Shown here: piece after piece, positions 16,148 to 25,096 of the stretch
Numbering within the stretch: position 1 is the first letter of the stretch
Layout: each line of letters starts with the position of its first letter
Source: Halonatronomonas sp051745085
GTDB taxonomy: Bacteria > Bacillota > Halanaerobiia > Halanaerobiales > Halarsenatibacteraceae
NCBI GenBank assembly: GCA_051745085.1
Contig: JBNJDR010000002.1
Coordinates: 36,823-100,822, forward strand
Length of the DNA stretch: 64,000 nt
Direction: 5' to 3'
The notes under the pieces: model-generated
Databases searched by the model: none
What the model saw: the letters and a program-made list of their open reading frames with translations, nothing else
What the model was told of the DNA's origin: nothing
Program-made: the position numbers and the translations under genes

Positions 16148-18121
16148 ATGTTGCAAAAATCAGCAAATATAGTTAAAGGCCTGGCCGTAGATGCAGTAGA
16201 AAAAGCTCAATCTGGTCATCCCGGCATGCCTGTAGGTTGTGCCGAAATAGGTACTCTTTTATATACAGAAATAATGAATCACAATCCTGATAAACCAGAC
16301 TGGCCTAATAGAGATAGATTCGTCCTGTCAGCAGGTCATGGTTCTATGCTGTTATATAGTCTTCTCCATTTGAGTGGGTATGATTTGAGCCTGGAGGATT
16401 TGAAAAATTTCAGGCAGGTAGGTTCACCTACTGCAGGCCATCCTGAATATGGCTATGCCCCAGGGATCGAGACTACCACTGGCCCTTTAGGTCAGGGTAT
16501 AACTAATGCTGTAGGTATGGCTTTAGCCGAAGAAATGTTAGCTGCTAAATATAATCGACCTGGATATGATATAGTAGACCACTTTACTTATACGATCGCT
16601 GGAGACGGCTGTATGATGGAAGGTATTAGTAGTGAAGCCTCCTCTTTAGCCGGGCATTTAGGCTTAGGTAAACTTATAGCTTTTTATGATTCCAATCAAA
16701 TATCCATTGAAGGCAGTACTGAGTTGGCTTTTACGGAGGATGTAGCAGCTCGATTTAGAGCTTATAACTGGCAGGTTATTGATGAGGTTGATGGGCATGA
16801 TTTTCAGGAGTTACAGGATGCTATCGCTGAGGCTAAAACTGATCTCGATAGGCCCACGTTGATAGTTGCAAATACGCATATCGCTCATGAGGCTCCAACT
16901 AAACAGGATTCAGCCTCCGCTCATGGGGCTCCATTAGGAGAAGATGAGATAAAAGGATTAAAAGAAAAAATTGGTCTTCCTGTAGAAGAAAAATTTTACA
17001 TTTCTGAAGAAGTGAAAGCCTTCTGGCAGAAAAAAATAGAGATGATCAAATCAGCTTATGAAGATTGGCAGGATATGTATGAAAATTGGAGAGAAGAATA
17101 TCCTGGGTTAGCTGATAAATGGGATCAAGCTCATTCTCTAGCTCTGCCCGTTGATCTAGAAGAAATTATGGATAGTTTTGAGTTTGATCAAGAAGAAGCG
17201 ACCCGCAAATCCAGCGGTAAAGTATTAAAGAAATTATATGATGAAATTGATTATTTGGTTGGGGGTTCTGCGGATTTAGCTCCTTCTACTAAAACATATT
17301 TTGAAGAATATGGTGAAGTACAAAAAGATAATTTTAACGGCCAGAATTTGAGATTTGGAGTTAGAGAACATGCCATGGGGGCCATTGCCAGCGGCATATC
17401 ACTACATGGCGGATTAAGACCATTTACTGCTACTTTTCTAATATTCTCGGATTATATGCGCCCCGCTATTAGATTAGCAGCTATGATGAAACAACCGGTA
17501 ATTTACGTTTTCACCCATGATTCAATATATTTAGGAGAAGATGGGCCGACCCATCAGCCAGTTGAGCAGTTAGAATCACTTAGACTTATCCCTAATCTGA
17601 CCGTAATCAGACCTGCGGATGGAAGAGAGACTGCTTTAGCCTGGCAGCAGGCTTTAGAGAATACAGACGGTCCCACTGCTTTAGTCTTCACCCGTCAGGG
17701 GTTAGAACCTCTTGATACCGAGAAGAGAGAAGGCTTTAAAAATGGGGGATATGTTGTTAAAGATACCCGGGATCCTGATGTAATATTGATGGCCAGTGGG
17801 AGTGAAGTATCTCTTATAGTAGATGTTGCCCGTCAATTGGAGAAGGAAGTTATAACTGCTCGGGTGATCTCTGTGCCGGAGCGAGATGGTTTTTCTAAAT
17901 ATCTTGCCCGAGATAGTTCGATATTAGAACCTGACACCGCCTTAAGGGTTGTGGCCGAAGCCGGGGTAGGTCAGGGCTGGTATGAATTTTTAGGCTCAGG
18001 TGATCTTCTTTTCACGGTAGAGAAGTTCGGAGAAAGTGGACCTGGAGAAGAAGTCGGCAAAGAATATGGATTTACTGTTAATAATTTAGTAAGTGAGATA
18101 AAAGCGAATTTGGATGATTAG
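16148..18121 (+). CDS. tkt: Transketolase
   Basis: A full-length (about 657 residues) thiamine diphosphate enzyme of the pentose phosphate pathway. Visible motifs are QSGHPGMPVGCAEIG, SAGHGSMLLYSLLHL, the TPP/Mg motif GDGCMMEGISSEA, GSTELAFTED, and in the pyrimidine domain FGVREHAMGAIASG and THDSIYLGEDGPTHQPVEQL. TAGGAGG at 16132-16138 lies nine bases before ATG 16148, which is preferred to an overlapping TTG at 16139. The gene stands alone between hslO and a serine hydrolase. Confidence 0.97.
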   Translation: MLQKSANIVKGLAVDAVEKAQSGHPGMPVGCAEIGTLLYTEIMNHNPDKPDWPNRDRFVLSAGHGSMLLYSLLHLSGYDLSLEDLKNFRQVGSPTAGHPEYGYAPGIETTTGPLGQGITNAVGMALAEEMLAAKYNRPGYDIVDHFTYTIAGDGCMMEGISSEASSLAGHLGLGKLIAFYDSNQISIEGSTELAFTEDVAARFRAYNWQVIDEVDGHDFQELQDAIAEAKTDLDRPTLIVANTHIAHEAPTKQDSASAHGAPLGEDEIKGLKEKIGLPVEEKFYISEEVKAFWQKKIEMIKSAYEDWQDMYENWREEYPGLADKWDQAHSLALPVDLEEIMDSFEFDQEEATRKSSGKVLKKLYDEIDYLVGGSADLAPSTKTYFEEYGEVQKDNFNGQNLRFGVREHAMGAIASGISLHGGLRPFTATFLIFSDYMRPAIRLAAMMKQPVIYVFTHDSIYLGEDGPTHQPVEQLESLRLIPNLTVIRPADGRETALAWQQALENTDGPTALVFTRQGLEPLDTEKREGFKNGGYVVKDTRDPDVILMASGSEVSLIVDVARQLEKEVITARVISVPERDGFSKYLARDSSILEPDTALRVVAEAGVGQGWYEFLGSGDLLFTVEKFGESGPGEEVGKEYGFTVNNLVSEIKANLDD

Positions 18122-18144
18122 ATCAAGAAAGCAGGGGTGGTAGC

Positions 18145-20019
18145 ATGTCTTGTCAAAAGGTAGTAGTAAAGCTGGGGATAATATTATTACTGCTGGTGAT
18201 TTTATCTGGTCAAGTTGTTCTAGCTTCAGATGAAGAAGCTTTTCCTGGTCTGCAAAGTTTTCTTGCCGGTGTTTTTGAGCAGCAGACAGGATCCGATGAT
18301 ATTCCTGGAGCCGTAGTGAGTGTGGTTAACAGGGATAGCCTGCTTTATGCCGATGGTTTTGGTTATGCTGACAGAGAAGAAAATGAGCGGTTTCGACCAG
18401 ACCATTTAATAAGAGCAGGATCGGCTGGTAAGTTATTTACCTGGTTGGCTGTCCTTCAGCAGGTCGAAGCCGGCAGGTTGGATTTAGAGGAAGATATTAA
18501 TAATTATCTCCCATCTGATCTTCAGTTTGACTATAATGAAGAAAGTCCGATTCAGTTAAAAGATTTAATGACTCATACTTCGGGATTTGAAGATAGGCAG
18601 ATAGGAATATTGGTAAGAGATGCTGAAAATTTGGTGGATTTAGCGGACTACCTTCAGGCAAACAGGCCTGAAATAGTTTATGAGCCGGGAACCACCCCTG
18701 CTTATTCAAATTATGGTACTACCCTGGCTGCTTATCTGGTCGAACTGGTATCAGGTGAGGATTATCACTCTTACCTTGAAAAAAATATTTTCACTCCGCT
18801 GCGGATGCGTTCCTCTACTTCAAGACAGGAGCTTGGTTCTGAGATGAGAGGGGAATTAAGCGTAGGCTATAATAAAGAAGGAAACTTTCTTCAACCGCAG
18901 GAACCCGAAGTTTTTCAAGAATATCCGGCTGGCGGGCATACTGTATCAGCAAATGATATGGCGAACTTAATGCAAGCTCTCTTGAACGGAGGAGAACTAC
19001 TTGGGTGGAGAATTTTAGGGGAAGAATATGTAGATTTATTATTTGAAAATGCCTTTAGTTATAGTGACGATGTTTCCGGGTGGAGTTATGGTCTTATGGA
19101 ATATCGATTGACCGAAGAAAAGATTTACTGGCATGGGGGTGACACCCGGCAATTTCATACTGCCATCTTTTTCCTGCCGGAAAAAGATCTAGCATTTTTT
19201 GCCGCTTATAATGGCCCAGGCGGAACTTTTGAACGATTTAATCTGCTTGAAGCATTAGATAGGCAATACTTTGGCGGTTCTCCTACCTGGGTAAGTCAGT
19301 CTCAAGATGCTGAGGTTGAATTGGAGCAATATGGCGGAGAATATTTAGCCAGCCGCCGGAATCATTCCTCGCCAGAAAAATTATTTGCTCGATTGTCTTC
19401 CGTAAATATTATACCAAATGCGGAATATCTAGAGGTCGAAAGCTATAAAACTGAAAAGTATTATCCTCAGGATGAAGATAATTTTGTTCGCCAGGACGGA
19501 AGAGAAAGCCTGAAGTTTATCCGGGATGAAGCAGGAGAAATAGAGGAGTTCGTGTTCACTAATAATCCTACTGCTGTATTTGAAAAGTTATTCTGGATGG
19601 AATCCAGTAGATTTCACCTGCTCTTGGTTATATTTTCTCTAATAGTTTTTGTAGTTACCCCTCTTGCAAATATAATTAGTTTCTTTAAAAAGTCTAATCT
19701 TAAAGGTTTTGCCAGTCACGGCAAAATTCCTGCCGGGCCGGGTATCATTTTGTCTTTATTGGGAATTGGTTATGTAATATATCAAGTTAGGACTTTATTT
19801 TACCTAAGCGAAAATCCATATGCCTGGTCGGATTTAACTGGGTTATTAAGTTTGGTTCCAATATTAATGATAATTTTATTGGTTTGGATGGTTTATCAGT
19901 TGATTAAATATGGGCCATTAGCAAAAAGCTTTCTGAGTCAGATTATTGTTCTGGTGGCTGGTTCTGTTTTCTTATTCGTGCTTTATTATTATAACTTCAT
20001 TGGGTTTATGGTATTTTAG
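18145..20019 (+). CDS. Membrane-anchored beta-lactamase-family serine hydrolase
   Basis: This 624-residue protein starts with a signal peptide or anchor (KLGIILLLLVILSGQVVLA). It carries the class C/esterase-type catalytic set: S93xxK96 in AGSAGKLF, Tyr187 in AYSNYGT, and H330GGDT. The extracytoplasmic domain ends near residue 480 and is followed by four C-terminal transmembrane segments. Such proteins act as D-aminopeptidases, esterases or peptidoglycan-linked hydrolases; the substrate here is unknown. The C-terminal membrane block is found in a subset of the family and suggests a fixed position at the membrane facing the envelope. Confidence 0.88.
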   Translation: MSCQKVVVKLGIILLLLVILSGQVVLASDEEAFPGLQSFLAGVFEQQTGSDDIPGAVVSVVNRDSLLYADGFGYADREENERFRPDHLIRAGSAGKLFTWLAVLQQVEAGRLDLEEDINNYLPSDLQFDYNEESPIQLKDLMTHTSGFEDRQIGILVRDAENLVDLADYLQANRPEIVYEPGTTPAYSNYGTTLAAYLVELVSGEDYHSYLEKNIFTPLRMRSSTSRQELGSEMRGELSVGYNKEGNFLQPQEPEVFQEYPAGGHTVSANDMANLMQALLNGGELLGWRILGEEYVDLLFENAFSYSDDVSGWSYGLMEYRLTEEKIYWHGGDTRQFHTAIFFLPEKDLAFFAAYNGPGGTFERFNLLEALDRQYFGGSPTWVSQSQDAEVELEQYGGEYLASRRNHSSPEKLFARLSSVNIIPNAEYLEVESYKTEKYYPQDEDNFVRQDGRESLKFIRDEAGEIEEFVFTNNPTAVFEKLFWMESSRFHLLLVIFSLIVFVVTPLANIISFFKKSNLKGFASHGKIPAGPGIILSLLGIGYVIYQVRTLFYLSENPYAWSDLTGLLSLVPILMIILLVWMVYQLIKYGPLAKSFLSQIIVLVAGSVFLFVLYYYNFIGFMVF

Positions 20020-20051
20020 TTCAATTTATAACTGGACTGGAGGAGATTAAC

Positions 20052-22193
20052 TTGTCTGAGCAGGAGGAGTATATTTTTGCCCTTGATATCGGGACGCGTT
20101 CTTTGATAGGGGTAGTATTAGTTAAAGAAGGAGAAACTTATGAAGTTTTAACTTCTAAGGTTCTTTATCATTCAAGTAGAGCAATGTTAGACGGGCAGAT
20201 ACATAATGTTGGTCAGGTAGCAGATCGCTGCCGCCAGCTTATCTCTCAAATTGAGGCGGAGTCAGGGCTCAAGATCAAGAAAGTTGCTGTTGCAGCTGCT
20301 GGGAGGGCTTTAGAAACATTAGAGATTACTGAAACGATAGATTTTGGGAGAAAAAAACAAATTAGCCAGGATAACGTAAATGCTCTGGAATTTGCTGCTA
20401 TTCAGAACGCGAGAGAGCTTCTTCTGGCCGAAAGTGAACGGGAAAACACTGACTATCATTTTGTAGGTTATTCTGTTCGGGAATATCGGCTCGATGGTAT
20501 GTTTTTAACTGATCTATATCAACAAAGAGGGAGTAAAGCCGAAGCTGACTTGATCGTTACATTCCTGCCCCAAATTGTTGTTGATTCGCTCTTGGCGGTT
20601 ATTAGTGAGCTAGATTTAGAAATTTCTGGGTTAACATTGGAGCCGATTGCGGCTGCCCGGGTTGTTATCCCCAGAGATATGTATAATTTTAATTTAGCCT
20701 TAGTTGATATTGGTGCGGGTACAGCAGATATTGCTGTAACCAGGGCTGGAGCGATGATTGGGTATGGAATGGTTCCCGTAGCCGGAGATGAAGTTACAGA
20801 AAAAATTTCCGAGAACTATTTGATCGATTATCATGCTGCCGAAGAGGTTAAGTGTAAATTAGGACAAAATGAGTCTTTTACAGTAAAAAATGCATTAGGG
20901 ATGGCTACAGAGATAAAATCCGAAGAAGTTTATGATATCATTGCTGGGCAGGTGGAATCGTTAGCAGGAATGATAGCAGAAGAGATATTAAAAATTAACC
21001 AACAAGCTCCGAGGGCGGTGATATGCATCGGAGGTGGAAGCCTTACCCCAGGCTTAACCGAAAAACTGGCGGAATTTTTAAATATAGAAAAGGCCAGGGT
21101 TGGGGTTAGAGATGCTGAAGACTTAAGAAACATAAAAGGTAGGATCTCTGATATTTCCAGCACGCAAACTTTAACCCCGATTGGAATAGGGATAGTAGCT
21201 GATCAGAACAGAGAAAAAACTATCTTCACTAAGGTGACGCTGAACAAGGAGGAAATTCGAATTTTTTCTCTTCAGCAGCCTTTGCTAAGAGATGCTTTAA
21301 TCGCGGCTGATGTTGATCCGAAGACCCTGCATGGCCGCCCAGGCAGAGGAATAACTTGTACAATCAATGGAGAGATAACAACTATTCCAGGAAGTTTTGG
21401 TTCTCCAGGAAAAGTTAAACTCAACGGAGAAGCAGTGGAGATAGATGATAAAGTTAAAAATGGTGATATTATCAAATTTCAACCAGGACAGGCAGGCAGC
21501 GATGCGAGAGCCAGGATTAAAGATGTTGTGAACGCAGACCAATTAAAAGAGATAGAGATAGAAGTTAACGGAAAAGCTTTCGTGATTACTTCTGAGCTGA
21601 AGGCAGACGGGAAATCTGTCAACCTAGATACTCGCATAACCGATGGAATGGATATTGAGTTTAACCTCAATCCTACTATTGGTGAAACTGGGCAGAAATT
21701 TTTGGGATTAGACTATACTCCAGAAAATGATTTTATCGAAGTAATCGTTTCTGGAGAGAAAAAATATCTCCCTCAGTCCGAATGGCTGGTGACTGATGGC
21801 AATATTCCCCTGGACATTGAAAAAGATATAAAACCCGGGGATAAATTGGTTATTAAGCGGACAGAACCTGTTCAAACCATAAAGGATTTTATAATCAAGG
21901 ATAAACCTCAAGAGAAAATTGAAATTGCTTTGAATGGAAGTAATCTGGAACTGCCAGCTGTAGTAAAAACAGTGGTAGTTAATGGAGAAGAGGTCGCTGA
22001 AGATTATAAGATTGCTGCAGGAGATCAGATCGACTTTATTAATGAAAAGGTCACGATAAATGAAGCTTTGCAGTTGATCGATTATCAACTTTCTGACTCT
22101 ATGAAAAACCAGGCGGTTGTGAAAATAAACGGACAAGAAACTGATTTCACAGGAGAGCTGGGTTCCGGTGACAAACTAAAAATAATGTTTTAG
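20052..22193 (+). CDS. FtsA-like actin-family ATPase with long C-terminal extension
   Basis: A 713-residue protein whose first 390 residues have the actin/FtsA fold: phosphate-1 loop ALDIGTRSLIGVV, phosphate-2 loop LVDIGAGTADIAV, and adenosine motif ICIGGGSLTPGL. The inserted domain near residues 85-200 resembles the SHS2 domain of FtsA. From about residue 390 an extension follows with several short beta-rich units built around 'NG...G-D-x-I-x-F' (for example VKLNGEAVEIDDKVKNGDII, VVNGEEVAEDYKIAAGDQI, VKINGQETDFTGELGSGDKL). No ftsZ is nearby, and no FtsZ-binding or membrane-targeting helix is obvious at the end. It could be a second FtsA-type division factor or a PilM-like platform. The start is TTG with GGAGG upstream. 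Confidence 0.75.
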   Translation: MSEQEEYIFALDIGTRSLIGVVLVKEGETYEVLTSKVLYHSSRAMLDGQIHNVGQVADRCRQLISQIEAESGLKIKKVAVAAAGRALETLEITETIDFGRKKQISQDNVNALEFAAIQNARELLLAESERENTDYHFVGYSVREYRLDGMFLTDLYQQRGSKAEADLIVTFLPQIVVDSLLAVISELDLEISGLTLEPIAAARVVIPRDMYNFNLALVDIGAGTADIAVTRAGAMIGYGMVPVAGDEVTEKISENYLIDYHAAEEVKCKLGQNESFTVKNALGMATEIKSEEVYDIIAGQVESLAGMIAEEILKINQQAPRAVICIGGGSLTPGLTEKLAEFLNIEKARVGVRDAEDLRNIKGRISDISSTQTLTPIGIGIVADQNREKTIFTKVTLNKEEIRIFSLQQPLLRDALIAADVDPKTLHGRPGRGITCTINGEITTIPGSFGSPGKVKLNGEAVEIDDKVKNGDIIKFQPGQAGSDARARIKDVVNADQLKEIEIEVNGKAFVITSELKADGKSVNLDTRITDGMDIEFNLNPTIGETGQKFLGLDYTPENDFIEVIVSGEKKYLPQSEWLVTDGNIPLDIEKDIKPGDKLVIKRTEPVQTIKDFIIKDKPQEKIEIALNGSNLELPAVVKTVVVNGEEVAEDYKIAAGDQIDFINEKVTINEALQLIDYQLSDSMKNQAVVKINGQETDFTGELGSGDKLKIMF

Positions 22194-22203
22194 GAGGGCT
22201 AGT

Positions 22204-22572
22204 ATGGCCGATTTTTGTAGTTTAATAAATTTCTACGGGGTTGATGATTTAGATGAAACAGCAAATTTTTATCAAAGAACACTGGGGCTGGAGTTAGATA
22301 AAGATCAGGGTAAATGTTTGATTTTTAAGGTTCCAGGAGGAGGCCGTTTAGGTTTTTGCAGCCATTTAAAAGTTATAGCAGAACCTAAAAATCCTATAAT
22401 AACTTTTGTGGTTGAAGAGAAAAATAAGGTGGATGATTGGTTTCTTAAGATAAAGGGCGAGAGTTACCCTGTAGAGAGCCCCCCTACTTTAAGTGAAGAA
22501 TTTGGGATTTATCATTTTTTCTTTACCGATCCGGCTGGTTATAGTTTGGAAATACAGGCTTTTTTAGATTGA
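22204..22572 (+). CDS. VOC-superfamily (glyoxalase/bleomycin-resistance-like) protein
   Basis: A 122-residue single-repeat protein opening with NFYGVDDLDETANFYQRTLGLEL and closing with FFFTDPAGYSLEIQAFLD, the two signature strands of the vicinal oxygen chelate fold; the final Glu in LEIQ is the usual metal ligand. Function within this large superfamily is not predictable. Its stop is directly adjacent to the 3' end of the convergent gene. Confidence 0.88.
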   Translation: MADFCSLINFYGVDDLDETANFYQRTLGLELDKDQGKCLIFKVPGGGRLGFCSHLKVIAEPKNPIITFVVEEKNKVDDWFLKIKGESYPVESPPTLSEEFGIYHFFFTDPAGYSLEIQAFLD

Positions 22573-22998
22573 TTATATTTTTAAGGCAAAATAACCTACA
22601 ATGATTCCCAGTAATATTCCAGCGAGTATTTCAAATGGTGTATGGCCGACCAGTTCCTTCAATTCATTTTTAATGTATTCTCGATCTTCTTCCAGGCGGC
22701 TGAGATCAAGATCCTGGATGAGTCTATTGATTACATTAGCCTGTTCACCTACAGCTCTTCTTACTCCTCCAGCATCGTAAACAATTATGAGGGAGAAGAC
22801 CATAACTATGGCGAAAAGATCTGAATTAAGGCCGTGTTGGTGTCCAATCATTGTAGCCAGAGAAGAAACAAAAGCAGCGTGAGAACTTGGCATACCACCT
22901 GAACCGATAATCCTGGTAAACTTAGGTGGGAAAACAGTAAATATTTTAATAGCTTGAGCTATAAAGAGAGCTAATAATGAAGCTGGTAATGGTTCCAT
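22573..22998 (-). CDS. DUF212 / divergent PAP2-family membrane protein (YuiD-like)
   Basis: A 141-residue protein with four hydrophobic segments and the GSGGMPSSHAAFVSSLAT motif that marks DUF212, distantly related to acid phosphatase/PAP2 proteins. The DAGGVRRAVGEQA and ELVGHTPFEILAGILLG segments are family-typical. Its physiological role is unknown. It is the only minus-strand gene in a 45-kb run of + strand genes. TGGAGTGA upstream acts as the ribosome binding site, and it diverges from folC. Confidence 0.92.
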   Translation of the reverse strand: MEPLPASLLALFIAQAIKIFTVFPPKFTRIIGSGGMPSSHAAFVSSLATMIGHQHGLNSDLFAIVMVFSLIIVYDAGGVRRAVGEQANVINRLIQDLDLSRLEEDREYIKNELKELVGHTPFEILAGILLGIIVGYFALKI

Positions 22999-23036
22999 AA
23001 TATATTCACTCCAATGTTTTTGAGAAATATTAATGA

Positions 23037-23065
23037 TTGATAGTATTTATATTTTATAATATAAT
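23037..23065 (+). promoter_or_regulatory. Sigma-70 type promoter for folC
   Basis: TTGATA (23037-23042), a 17-base spacer and a perfect TATAAT (23060-23065), located 62 bases ahead of the folC start in the divergent intergenic region. Confidence 0.75.
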
Positions 23066-23126
23066 TACGGAAGCTGGCAAGTAAAAAGTAAAATTAATTA
23101 ATTTTTACAGGAAATTAGGTGAAAAA

Positions 23127-24434
23127 ATGAGTTGGGCAGTCAATTTTTTAAATTCGCTTCCAATGTTTAGAACGGAAGCCGGATTTAAACCTGGTCTTGA
23201 CCGGGTTGATAAATTATTAAAGCTTTTAGAGTGTGACTTATCTGGCCTTAATTTCATCCATGTGGCTGGAAGTAATGGTAAGGGTTCAACCATTGCCCTC
23301 CTGGAATCAATTTATGAAAAAGCGGGATATGTTACAGGCCGGTATACTTCACCTCACATCAGAAGTTTTTACGAGCGGATTAGAGTTGGAGGAAATGAAA
23401 TACTTGAAGAAGATTTGACTGAGATCGTGACCAAAATAAAGGCTTTCTACCAGGATGATTCTCTCTGGCAGGAAGTAGAAAAGCCTACATTTTTTGAGGT
23501 TGTTACTGCGGCAGCTTTAAAATACTTTCAGATAAAATCACCGGATATGGTCTTGATAGAGACCGGTTTAGGCGGACGTTTGGATGCTACTAATATTATT
23601 CCACCTCCACTGGCAGCAGTAATTACTACCATAGATTTAGAGCATACCCAGTATTTAGGTGATACTTTGGCAGAAATAGCCAGGGAAAAAGCTGGTATCA
23701 TCAAACCAGGATCAAAGGTTATTACAGGGGAAACTAAACCGGAACCTCTTGGGGTAATCGAGGGTGTCTGCTCTGAATACAATCTGGAACTCATAAAAAG
23801 TAGCGAGTATTTAGAAATAATCAAGGGCGAATGTAATTTAGAAGGGCAGTCATTTCAAGTAAAGTTAAATAATGAGATCCATAATTTCTTTACCCCCTTA
23901 AAGGGAAGTTATCAGCTGCAAAACATTAGTACAGCTTTAACTACTATAACCGAACTACAAATGAATTATCCAGTTTCAAGTTCAGATATAGCAGAAGGCT
24001 TAGCCGGGGTAGATTGGCCTGGAAGGTTGGAAGTAGTGCAGACTGCTCCCCCTATTATTTTAGATGGTTCTCATACCCCTGCGGGTATGGAAAGTCTGGC
24101 AAGTTTTTTACAAGATAACTTTGATATGGATCATAAGATCAAAGTAATATTGGCCGTTCTGGATGACAAAGATATTAAAACTATGCTGGCTAATTTGCAC
24201 TATCGGTCTGATATGGAAATTATTTTTACTTCTAATCGGTCCCCCCGGGCATTACAAAGCCTTGCTTTACCAGAAGAATTAAAAAATTCTATGCAAATAA
24301 GTTCTCAATCTTTAGTAGAAACAGTTTTTACTGAATTAGAATCCCAAAAAGAAAAAGAAGTGATAATTATAACGGGCTCATTGACGACTATCCTTGAAGT
24401 TAGAGAAAAATTATATGGATATATTGAAGTATAA
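23127..24434 (+). CDS. folC: Folylpolyglutamate synthase / dihydrofolate synthase
   Basis: A 435-residue Mur-ligase-family enzyme adding glutamate to folates. Signatures are HVAGSNGKGSTIALLESI (P-loop, near residue 46), TGRYTSPHIRSFYERI, LIETGLGGRLDATNII, and ITTIDLEHTQYLGDTLAEIAREKAGIIKPG. The C-terminal domain has ILDGSHTPAGM. TAGGTGA precedes the ATG. The gene is followed by a SPOR-domain protein, an arrangement also common in other Clostridia-like genomes. Confidence 0.96.
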   Translation: MSWAVNFLNSLPMFRTEAGFKPGLDRVDKLLKLLECDLSGLNFIHVAGSNGKGSTIALLESIYEKAGYVTGRYTSPHIRSFYERIRVGGNEILEEDLTEIVTKIKAFYQDDSLWQEVEKPTFFEVVTAAALKYFQIKSPDMVLIETGLGGRLDATNIIPPPLAAVITTIDLEHTQYLGDTLAEIAREKAGIIKPGSKVITGETKPEPLGVIEGVCSEYNLELIKSSEYLEIIKGECNLEGQSFQVKLNNEIHNFFTPLKGSYQLQNISTALTTITELQMNYPVSSSDIAEGLAGVDWPGRLEVVQTAPPIILDGSHTPAGMESLASFLQDNFDMDHKIKVILAVLDDKDIKTMLANLHYRSDMEIIFTSNRSPRALQSLALPEELKNSMQISSQSLVETVFTELESQKEKEVIIITGSLTTILEVREKLYGYIEV

Positions 24435-24468
24435 GGTATAAATTTCAATTAAGCAGGAGGTGAGGGAA

Positions 24469-24996
24469 TTGGGTAAAAGAACGGATAGGAATAAGAATAG
24501 TGGCGGTAATTTTCGCTTTATTATTTTGCTTATATTCTTTTCTATGCTGGCAATATTCATCGGTTTCCAGATAGGCAATAGTTTTTTTGCTTCTCGAATG
24601 GATACCGAACAGGAAGAAATGGAAATATATGAGTCTGCTTCCGATGTAGAAGAAGTGCCAGATGAAGAGCCTGTTGTAGAAGATGAATTGGTGGAGACCG
24701 ACCCTTCTGAAGATAATTCTAGCCAAGACAGTAATCAAACACAAGATGATGAAGTAGAAATAGAAGATGCTGAATCAGAATCAAGTAAATTTTTAATTCA
24801 AGTAGGAGCCTTTGGCCAGGAAGCTAATGCCCAACAGCTTCAAAATGACTTAGAATCAAGGGGATATAATGTTATTATTCATGGGGGCGACCCTTACCGA
24901 GTACGGGTTGAAGGAGGAAATTCTCGAGATGAAGCAGAAAAAAAGGCTTCGGAATTACAAGGACTTGGCCTGGAAACGTTGATTTTGTCTGAATAA
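24469..24996 (+). CDS. SPOR-domain membrane protein
   Basis: About 175 residues: a short basic N-terminus, one transmembrane segment (FIILLIFFSMLAIFIGFQIG), an acidic low-complexity linker rich in Glu, Asp, Ser and Gln, and a C-terminal SPOR domain (FLIQVGAFGQEANAQQLQNDL to LETLILSE). SPOR domains bind glycan strands lacking stem peptides at division septa, so the protein probably sits in the envelope near the septum. GCAGGAGG at 24453-24460 suits a TTG start at 24469 better than a GTG at 24460 that overlaps it. Confidence 0.88.
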   Translation: MGKRTDRNKNSGGNFRFIILLIFFSMLAIFIGFQIGNSFFASRMDTEQEEMEIYESASDVEEVPDEEPVVEDELVETDPSEDNSSQDSNQTQDDEVEIEDAESESSKFLIQVGAFGQEANAQQLQNDLESRGYNVIIHGGDPYRVRVEGGNSRDEAEKKASELQGLGLETLILSE

Positions 24997-25034
24997 GGCA
25001 GCCTATATTATATATATGTTAGATTTGTAACGAC

Positions 25035-25063
25035 TTGCTATTATATATTCGATAGTTTATAAT
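25035..25063 (+). promoter_or_regulatory. Promoter of the rnf operon
   Basis: TTGCTA (25035-25040), a 17-base spacer and a perfect TATAAT (25058-25063), 34 bases before the TTG start of rnfC. Confidence 0.78.
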
Positions 25064-25096
25064 AATATGTGGAAAAAATATTTAGAGGTGATCTAA

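Noticed and set aside
21708..22136. 142-codon minus-strand frame inside the FtsA-like gene
   Set aside because: Antisense to the well-supported beta-rich extension; no ribosome binding site or motif.
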